Source: Actinomycetospora chiangmaiensis DSM 45062 (lineage in GTDB: Bacteria; Actinomycetota; Actinomycetes; Mycobacteriales; Pseudonocardiaceae). Taken from it: DNA of 47,104 bases. Shown here piece by piece: positions 41,844 through 47,104 of this stretch. Made by a program: the position numbers and the translations under genes. The notes below the pieces were generated by a model. It ran no database searches. It worked only from the letters and a program-made list of their open reading frames with translations, and was not told the origin of the DNA. The DNA is taken from positions 98,629 to 145,732 of the forward strand of contig NZ_KB903220.1 of assembly GCF_000379625.1 (NCBI RefSeq). The letters are read 5' to 3'. Position 1 is the stretch's first letter, and each line of letters opens with the position of its first letter.

Positions 41844-43517
41844 CTACGTGAGCGGCAGCACGCTCATCGGCTCCAGGTTGCCCTCGCGGGTGGAGCGCTC
41901 GAACCGCACCCGGGCGCTGCGTCCGGTGAGTTCGAGCGTCGCGATCGCGTTGCCGAAGTAGGGCCCGCCGATCGCGTCCCACTCCACCGGCTCGGGCGGC
42001 ACGCCCCAGGCCCGCCCCAGCCGCCGGGCGAGGCGGGTCGCGCTCCGTCGCCACCCCGCGGCGAACACGTACTCCATGAACCACGGCACCTCGTTGCGCA
42101 CCGGCGAGCAGGTGAGCTGGTAGACGTGCGAGTGGGTGGGCGTCGGGAACGTGGCGCGCGCCGCGTAGCAGTGGTGCACGTCGCCGGAGAGCACGCAGAC
42201 CGTGGCGGGCGCGGTCGACGACGCGGCGGTGCGCTCCACGAGCCGCGCGAGCCGGTCGAAGGACGCCCGGAACGCCGGCCAGTGCTCCAGGTCGACGGCC
42301 TGCCGGAGCCATTCCGCCACGCGGCTGCCGCGCGTGGCCGAGCGCTCGTCCATCGACTGGACCTGGCTGATCGCCGGCGGCATGAGCCAGGGGATCGACG
42401 ACCCGATGAGCACGTGGTCGAGGTCCGGCGCGCCGGCCTCGGACTCGAGCCAGGCGAAGGTGTCGTCGTTGATCATGAGGCGCTCGTCGTCGTTGAGCAC
42501 GCGCCCGCAGCGGGAGTCGACCATGAGCAGCCGGGTGCCGCCGAGGTCCCAGCGGTAGCTCCAGCGGATGCCCTCCGGCTGCCCGACGGCGGCGTCGGCG
42601 CGGGCCGCGAACTCGTCGAGCACCGGGTAGGCGTCGCCCTCGCACGCCAGGACCTTGCGGTAGACGTCGTCGGACTCGAGCGTCGCGGGATCCATGTTGC
42701 CCAGGTGCTGGTAGACCCAGTACGAGGCGAGGCCCGCGCGGATGCGCGTCGGCCACCAGTCGAGCCGCGCTATCTCCTCGCGCCACGCCTGGGAGGTGTT
42801 CCAGTCGTCCCGGATGTCGTGGTCGTCGAAGATCATCGCGACGGGGGCGGTGGAGAGCAGCCAGCGGACCTCGGGATCGCGCCACGTCTCGGCGTAGAGG
42901 TGGGCGTACTCGGTGTAGTCCGCGATCTCGGTCCCGGCGCCCTCGTCCTCGTCGCGGCGACGCGCGATCCACTCCTGGGTCCGGGGCGTCGTCTCGTCGG
43001 CGTAGACCTGGTCCCCGAGCAGGCAGACCGCGTCGGGCAGCTCGGCGGCGGCCGCCTCGTCGTCGGTGACCGTGGTGAGCCGGCGGACGAGGCGCGCCGC
43101 GTAGGCGTCGAGGGCGTCGACCCCGAGCGTGGTCTCGAGCTCCGGGTCGCCCGTCGGGGGGTAGCGGCAGGACCCGAACACGACCCGTTGGGTGCGCCCG
43201 GTGTGCGTGGACCGGGTGCGGATGCGCGAGGGCGGCAGCCCCTCGACCGGCCAGACGCGCTCGCCGTCGAGGTGGACCTCGTAGGGGTGCACGCTGCCCG
43301 GCGCGAGATCGCGGACGACGACGAGCGCGTAGTGCTGGCCGCACACGGTGAACGTCGGGGCCGTGTGGCTGCCGCTCGACGTCGAGCTCCGCGGCGCCGC
43401 GTCTCCCAGGTGCACCTCCACCGTCCCCGGACGGTCCACCTCGACCCACACCGTCGCCGTCGTCGTCCCGACGTGACGCAGCAGGGGCCCGAGGACGAGT
43501 GCGGTGCTGTCGGTCAC
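41844..43517 (-). CDS. PhoD-like alkaline phosphatase/metallophosphatase
   Basis: A 557-residue protein. An N-terminal fibronectin-like domain (residues about 1-90) precedes the PhoD-like catalytic domain: FGSCRYPPTGD, LLGDQVYADE, IFDDHDIRDDWN, and SGDVHHCYAAR give the Fe/Ca-binding His and Asp residues. No Tat or Sec signal is visible, unlike secreted Bacillus-type PhoD, so it is probably cytoplasmic. Starts at GTG 43517, 14 nt after the upstream Cys-rich gene on the same strand. Confidence 0.87.
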   Translation of the reverse strand: MTDSTALVLGPLLRHVGTTTATVWVEVDRPGTVEVHLGDAAPRSSTSSGSHTAPTFTVCGQHYALVVVRDLAPGSVHPYEVHLDGERVWPVEGLPPSRIRTRSTHTGRTQRVVFGSCRYPPTGDPELETTLGVDALDAYAARLVRRLTTVTDDEAAAAELPDAVCLLGDQVYADETTPRTQEWIARRRDEDEGAGTEIADYTEYAHLYAETWRDPEVRWLLSTAPVAMIFDDHDIRDDWNTSQAWREEIARLDWWPTRIRAGLASYWVYQHLGNMDPATLESDDVYRKVLACEGDAYPVLDEFAARADAAVGQPEGIRWSYRWDLGGTRLLMVDSRCGRVLNDDERLMINDDTFAWLESEAGAPDLDHVLIGSSIPWLMPPAISQVQSMDERSATRGSRVAEWLRQAVDLEHWPAFRASFDRLARLVERTAASSTAPATVCVLSGDVHHCYAARATFPTPTHSHVYQLTCSPVRNEVPWFMEYVFAAGWRRSATRLARRLGRAWGVPPEPVEWDAIGGPYFGNAIATLELTGRSARVRFERSTREGNLEPMSVLPLT

Positions 43518-43531
43518 CCCGACAGCGTGCC

Positions 43532-44167
43532 TCACGCCGGGCCGGTGAGCCGCTGCAAGCGTCGCTGGACCTCGTCGAGCCGCGCCTGCAGCAGCGTGAC
43601 CTCGGCGGTGAGGAGGGGGATCTCGGCGTCCGGGGGGAGGTCCGCCGCCCCGACGTCGGGATCGGTCAGCGGTGCCAGCGGAGCCAGGACCGAACGCTCC
43701 GCGCCCTCGTCGACGTCGACGGGCACGCCGGCGAGACGGGCGAGCCGCGCGAGCGAGAGCACCGCACGACGGCCGGCGCACTCGCGGCAGACGGCCTCGA
43801 GCCGCCGCCAGCCGACGATGCCGCCACCGACGTCGTCGAGGGCCGCGGCCGTCCGCCCGCAGCGGCAGCGCCCGAGGCGCACCGACCGCACCGTCTGGCG
43901 CTGGTAGCGCAGCCCGAGCTCGTAGGAGACGTAGCGCCCCGAGGCCAGGACCTCGAGGAGCACGGCGCGCTCGTACTGCTCGTCGCAGGCGAGCGCGCGG
44001 GCCTGGTCGGCCTCGTGGAAGCAGTAGAAGCCGCAGTCGCACCACGTCGACGGGCAGCGGTGGCGCGGCGACTGCACGCAGACCGCCTCGGCCACCGTCC
44101 CGTAGACCTGGCTGCGGCCGAGGGCCACGCCGTTGAAGCCGACCGCGGTGCCGTCCGCGGACAGCAT
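43532..44167 (-). CDS. Cysteine-rich conserved hypothetical protein
   Basis: A protein of at least 211 residues. The first half is rich in Cys and His: VCVQSPRHRCPSTWCDCGFYC, ALACDEQY, RLGRCRCGR, and later LEAVCRECAGR, suggesting one or more zinc sites. The C-terminus has a coiled coil (LLTAEVTLLQARLDEVQRRLQRL). ATG 44167 is the only in-frame ATG near the conserved region, but the frame stays open upstream with GWKIAYP just before it, so the true start may be a rare codon up to 100 bases earlier. Family not recognised; co-directional with PhoD, 14 nt apart. Confidence 0.6.
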   Translation of the reverse strand: MLSADGTAVGFNGVALGRSQVYGTVAEAVCVQSPRHRCPSTWCDCGFYCFHEADQARALACDEQYERAVLLEVLASGRYVSYELGLRYQRQTVRSVRLGRCRCGRTAAALDDVGGGIVGWRRLEAVCRECAGRRAVLSLARLARLAGVPVDVDEGAERSVLAPLAPLTDPDVGAADLPPDAEIPLLTAEVTLLQARLDEVQRRLQRLTGPA

Positions 44168-44264
44168 CGGGTAGGCGATCTTCCAGCCGGGCAGGGCGGG
44201 CCTGCGGTCCGCCCCGGCATCGCCGTCCGGCTCGGCGCGGCCGCGCCGCGAGAGCGGGCGCAGC

Positions 44265-44414
44265 TCAGCCCCCGGTGCCCACGGGGTCCGACGACCGGTC
44301 CTCGACGACGGGTTTGGCCGCCACGGCGACCGGTTCCGGCGTCTCCTCCCGCGCGGGGACGGGAGCGGGCGGGTCCTCGGCGATGCCGGCGGAGAGTCGA
44401 CGTCCCAGGCGCAT
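44265..44414 (-). CDS. Small Pro/Glu-rich ORF upstream of the Cys-rich gene
   Basis: A 49-residue ORF with a basic start (MRLGRRLSAG) and a Pro/Glu/Val-rich remainder. It is supported mainly by an excellent GGAGG 6 nt before ATG 44414. No domain is recognised; it may be a leader peptide or a spurious ORF. Confidence 0.35.
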   Translation of the reverse strand: MRLGRRLSAGIAEDPPAPVPAREETPEPVAVAAKPVVEDRSSDPVGTGG

Positions 44415-44618
44415 GGCTGCCTCCACGAGGTCGGGTCCTTCGATGGTCGGCCCGTGATGTGCCGATGTCCAGCGGGGTTCCACGATCGCAACGAAAGCCG
44501 GCGCCCGGGCCGGCCCGGGGGAGGTCCGGGCGCCCGGCATCGTGCGTCGCGCCGACGGGTCCGATCCGGTCGCCCGATAGGGTGCGCGGCGCGGCCACGC
44601 GTCCGAGCGCGCCGCACG

Positions 44619-44693
44619 GGGGCAGTAGCTCAGCTGGTCAGAGCAGCGGACTCATAATCCGTCAGGTCGTCGGTTCGAGCCCGACCTGCCCCA
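44619..44693 (+). tRNA. tRNA with CAT anticodon (Met elongator or Ile2)
   Basis: Acceptor GGGGCAG pairs with CTGCCCC, discriminator A; D-arm TAGCTCAGCTGGTCAGAGC; anticodon loop CTCATAA on a GCGGA/TCCGT stem; T-arm GTCGG-TTCGAGC-CCGAC. The first acceptor pair is G-C, so it is not initiator-like. Whether it is elongator Met or the lysidine-modified Ile2 species cannot be settled by eye; the anticodon-stem sequence leans to Ile2. Confidence 0.9.
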
Positions 44694-44727
44694 CCGGCGA
44701 CGGGTTCCGGCCCGCCCGGGGTGGACC

Positions 44728-44761
44728 GGCCGGCGGCGCCGTCGTCCCGACGCCGCCGGCC
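44728..44761 (+). terminator. Terminator hairpin after the tRNA
   Basis: GGCCGGCGGCG (44728-44738) and CGCCGCCGGCC (44751-44761) form a perfect 11-bp stem with a 12-nt loop, 35 nt after the tRNA 3' end. Confidence 0.6.
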
Positions 44762-44878
44762 TCACACCGGTGATACCCCACGGCTCCTGGGCTCATCCTG
44801 TCCACGCCACGGTCGCCGTCGTCGCGGGGGGACCACGAGACGGGGCCCGCACAGCGTGTTCACACCCGGCCTCGTGTC

Positions 44879-44893
44879 GTTCGTCGAGCGAAC
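44879..44893. promoter_or_regulatory. Inverted repeat upstream of the GAF-ANTAR gene
   Basis: GTTCG-TCGAG-CGAAC is a perfect 5-bp inverted repeat. It is followed directly by GGGTAG (44894-44899), which resembles the -10 element of SigB/SigF-type stress promoters, with GTGT at 44875-44878 as a possible -35. A stress-sigma promoter with an overlapping operator is possible. Confidence 0.35.
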
Positions 44894-44980
44894 GGGTAGG
44901 CCGGGATACGAAGGTTGGTCCACCTCAGGGCTGCCCCGCACTCGTCATCCGCACCCCAGGCGGAAGGGGCCGTTCCCTCC

Positions 44981-45706
44981 ATGGTCGACCACCAGGAACT
45001 CGCCGTCGCACTCCGCCGTGCGGCCCGGGAGCTGACGGGGAAACGGAGCATCCGTGACCTCGACCGGACGCTCGCCGAGATCGTCGCGGCAGCCGTCGCG
45101 ACCGTCGACGGCGCGGACGCCGGTGGCATCTCGATGACCGAGGACGGGGAGGTCACCTCCCGCAACCCGACGTCGGGGTCGATCACGAAGCTCGACCGGC
45201 TGCAGGGCGATCTCCACGAGGGGCCGTGCGTGACGGCGATCGAGGACCCGCCCGAGAACGGCACGGTGGTGGTGCGTGACTTCGCCGGGGCGGACGCCGA
45301 CCGCTGGCCCCGCTTCACCCCGCACGTGGTGGACGCCGGGTTCCGGTCGATCGTGTCCTGCGAGCTCAACACCGGTGGCCGGATGCGGGCGGCGCTCAAC
45401 CTCTACGCGGCCGGGCCGGACGCGTTCGACCGCGATGCGCTGCTCACCGCGACGTTGTTCGCCTCCCAGGCGGCGATGCTGCTCTACGGCAGCGAGCAGG
45501 CCCAGTACCTGCAGCGCGCCGTCGACAGCCGCGACCTCATCGGGCAGGCCAAGGGGATCCTCGTCGAGCGGTTCGGCACCGACGGCGACGCCGCGTTCCA
45601 AATGCTCGTGCGCTCCTCCCAGGACACGAACATGAAGCTCGTCGACGTGGCGCGCTGGCTCGTCGAGGAGGCCGTGGCCCGGGGTGCCGGTCGCTCGACG
45701 GACTGA
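44981..45706 (+). CDS. GAF-ANTAR transcription antiterminator-type regulator
   Basis: A 241-residue regulator. Residues about 20-165 are a GAF sensor domain (LAEIVAAAVATVDGADAGGISM, VDAGFRSIVSCELNTGGRMRAALNLY). Residues about 180-235 are an ANTAR RNA-binding domain: AVDSRDLIGQAKGILVERFG, AFQMLVRSSQDTNMKLVDVARWLV. ANTAR proteins bind paired hairpins in nascent RNA and prevent termination. No kinase is encoded nearby, so the signal may be sensed by the GAF domain. ATG 44981 is preceded by GGAAGGGG about 11 nt upstream. Confidence 0.9.
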   Translation: MVDHQELAVALRRAARELTGKRSIRDLDRTLAEIVAAAVATVDGADAGGISMTEDGEVTSRNPTSGSITKLDRLQGDLHEGPCVTAIEDPPENGTVVVRDFAGADADRWPRFTPHVVDAGFRSIVSCELNTGGRMRAALNLYAAGPDAFDRDALLTATLFASQAAMLLYGSEQAQYLQRAVDSRDLIGQAKGILVERFGTDGDAAFQMLVRSSQDTNMKLVDVARWLVEEAVARGAGRSTD

Positions 45707-45763
45707 CGCGCCACACGTTCGGGTGGTCACGTCGACGTCGCGGGGTCGTTGCGATCCGCGTTC

Positions 45764-45823
45764 TCACCGGGGAACGACTGGTCTCGTCGGGTGACGGGGC
45801 CCTGCGTAACAGGCCCCCGGTGA
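45764..45823 (+). terminator. Composite hairpin after the ANTAR gene
   Basis: Outer arms TCACCGGGG (45764-45772) and CCCCGGTGA (45815-45823) are perfect; inside is a smaller stem GGGGCCCTG (45796-45804) with CAGGCCCCC (45810-45818). The two pairings are mutually exclusive in part, so this could be a terminator or a switchable RNA. Confidence 0.4.
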
Positions 45824-45945
45824 CGCACGATCACCCCGGCGACCAGAGCGGTACGAAGATCGGGGGAATCATGCAGGGCGGTCTCAGGGGCGGCGCACTC
45901 CTTCACCGGATCAAGTCCCCGGCCCCACCGGCCGTCGGGAGGGAC

Positions 45946-46179
45946 ATGACCGTCTCCCTCGACCACCTCGCCGTCCCGAGCTCGCGCGAGCCGGCCTCCG
46001 GCGCGTTCCCGGCCGTGACGCCGGACGTCCCCGGCGCGGTCGCCGCCCTCCGCAAGGCCCTCGTCAATGGGGCCGTCCACCACCACGGCACGTCGCCGGT
46101 GGTCGCGGTCGTCCGGGTGTGGGCCGCCGGGGGCGACCTCGCGGCGCAGCGACGCGTCTGCCCCGCCTGCGGCGCGTGA
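45946..46179 (+). CDS. Small hypothetical protein
   Basis: A 77-residue protein ending in RRVCPACGA, which could be half of a zinc site. ATG 45946 is preceded by GGGAGGGA and the following codons have typical high third-position GC, whereas codons in the upstream extension (from 45871) do not. No family recognised. Confidence 0.4.
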   Translation: MTVSLDHLAVPSSREPASGAFPAVTPDVPGAVAALRKALVNGAVHHHGTSPVVAVVRVWAAGGDLAAQRRVCPACGA

Positions 46180-46203
46180 CGTGAGGGGGCAGGCTCCCGC
46201 GGT

Positions 46204-47104
46204 GTGATCGCCGAGCCCGCCCTCCCCGAGCGCCCGACCCCGCTGGCCACCCGGCTCCGGGAGCTCGCGGACGCGGCCCCCGCGGCGCCGGCGGTCTCGG
46301 ACGGCGACGCCGGGTTCACCCGCGACGAGCTCGACCGGCTCACCAACCGGCTCGCCCGCACCCTCGCGGCCCGCGGGGTCGCCCGGGGCGACCTCGTGGC
46401 GATCGCCCTGCCCAACACCGTGCACCACGTCGCGGCGAGTGTGGCCGCCTGGAAGCTCGGCGCGGTCCCGCTGCCGCTGTCGGCCCGGCTCCCCGCCACC
46501 GAACGGGAGGCGGTGCTCGCGGTCGCGCGACCCGCCGTCGTGATCGACCGGGAGCCCGAGCTCACCACCGCGGACGACGCGCCGCTGCCCGACGTCGTCG
46601 GACCGTCCTGGAAGGCGCCCACCTCGGGTGGCTCGACGGGCACGCCGAAGGTCATCGTCGCCGGACAGGCCGCCTGCACCGAGCACGTCCTCGCGCGCGC
46701 CGACGGCCTGCGCATCGACCGCGACGGGGTCTTCCTCGCCACCGCCCCGCTGCACCACAACGCGCCCTACATGTTCAGCCTCATGGCGCTCCTGCAGGGC
46801 CACCACGTCGTGCTGATGCAGCGCTTCGACGCCGCCCGCACGCTCGCTCTGGTCGCCGAGCACGGCGTCACGTGGCTCTACCTCGTGCCCACGATGATGT
46901 CGCGCATCCTCCGGGCCGTTCCCGACGACCGGTGGGGCCGCTTGGGCAGCCTGCGCACCGCCCTGCACGTGGGCGCGCCGTGCCCGCCGGAGGTCAAGCG
47001 CGGGTGGCTGGCACGGCTGCCCCGCCCGGAGATCCTCGTCGAGCTGTACGCGGGCACTGAGTCGCAGGCGAGCGCGATGATCGACGGCCGGGACTGGCTC
47101 GCCC
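46204..47104 (+). CDS. AMP-dependent acyl-CoA synthetase, N-terminal part (3' end outside window)
   Basis: 300 residues are visible from GTG 46204 to the end of the window with no stop. It has FTRDELDRLTNRLARTLAARGVARGD, the typical N-terminal adenylating-enzyme block, the phosphate-binding loop TSGGSTGTPK (residues about 140-149) and ELYAGTES near the end, where the ATP-binding YGxTE motif occurs. It activates a carboxylic acid to its acyl-CoA via an acyl-adenylate. The specificity region and hinge lie outside the window. Confidence 0.9.
   Translation, partial: MIAEPALPERPTPLATRLRELADAAPAAPAVSDGDAGFTRDELDRLTNRLARTLAARGVARGDLVAIALPNTVHHVAASVAAWKLGAVPLPLSARLPATEREAVLAVARPAVVIDREPELTTADDAPLPDVVGPSWKAPTSGGSTGTPKVIVAGQAACTEHVLARADGLRIDRDGVFLATAPLHHNAPYMFSLMALLQGHHVVLMQRFDAARTLALVAEHGVTWLYLVPTMMSRILRAVPDDRWGRLGSLRTALHVGAPCPPEVKRGWLARLPRPEILVELYAGTESQASAMIDGRDWLA

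Overview
The window is very GC-rich, gene-dense, uses many GTG starts and ATGA/GTGA stop-start overlaps, and carries actinobacterial marker genes: an AftB-like arabinofuranosyltransferase, a PptH/PptT pair, mycothiol-type enzymes, an Ad_Cy_reg-type adenylate cyclase and a GAF-ANTAR regulator. It looks like a chromosomal segment of a Pseudonocardiaceae-type actinomycete. The 2-hydroxyisobutyryl-CoA lyase cluster, with the same active-site residue numbering I remember for the Actinomycetospora chiangmaiensis enzyme, suggests Actinomycetospora or a close relative (inference).

Layout. 1-2.7 kb: 3' end of dgt (dGTPase), translationally coupled to a GT-C arabinofuranosyltransferase. 2.7-6.5 kb: a probable operon of three different Roadblock/longin-like proteins followed by a gamma-class carbonic anhydrase homologue. 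6.5-14.6 kb: a divergent GntR/FCD regulator and a five-gene catabolic operon (ThDP lyase, CoA ligase, aldehyde dehydrogenase, gluconate-2-dehydrogenase-subunit-3-like protein, GMC oxidoreductase), closed by a 40-nt hairpin. Together these could oxidise 2-methyl-1,2-propanediol to 2-hydroxyisobutyrate, activate it to the CoA ester and cleave it to acetone and formyl-CoA. 14.6-16.8 kb: FlK-like thioesterase, TetR regulator, and a cupin-alpha/beta-hydrolase fusion. 16.8-19.3 kb: dnaG and a coupled conserved protein. 19.3-20.8 kb (minus strand): DUF2267 protein, DJ-1/PfpI protein, and an N-terminal fragment of a baeRF-type protein. 21.1 kb: tRNA-Asn.

21.2-30 kb: Pit phosphate permease with a small membrane partner, an SCO6745-type protein, a SigG/SigJ-like ECF sigma factor with a SnoaL tail and a mycothiol/DinB-fold enzyme, a 2OG-Fe(II) oxygenase, membrane protein, glyoxalase-fold protein, SRPBCC protein, SGNH hydrolase coupled to a MaoC hydratase. 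30-33 kb: single-repeat Clp-N protein, class II aldolase, a large orphan membrane protein, two small proteins. 33-36 kb: adenylate cyclase, then PptH and PptT. 36-41 kb: SbcC/SbcD-like (YhaN/YhaO-like) pair and a Uma2 nuclease. 41-47.1 kb: enoyl-CoA hydratase, a second 40-nt hairpin, PhoD-type phosphatase, Cys-rich protein, CAT-anticodon tRNA, GAF-ANTAR regulator and the start of an AMP-dependent acyl-CoA synthetase that runs off the end.

The most noteworthy parts are the 2-hydroxyisobutyryl-CoA lyase operon with a perfect palindrome in its control region, the three-Roadblock operon without a recognisable GTPase, and two intergenic hairpins of identical length and identical ends 27 kb apart. 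No transposase, integrase, CRISPR array or rRNA gene was seen.
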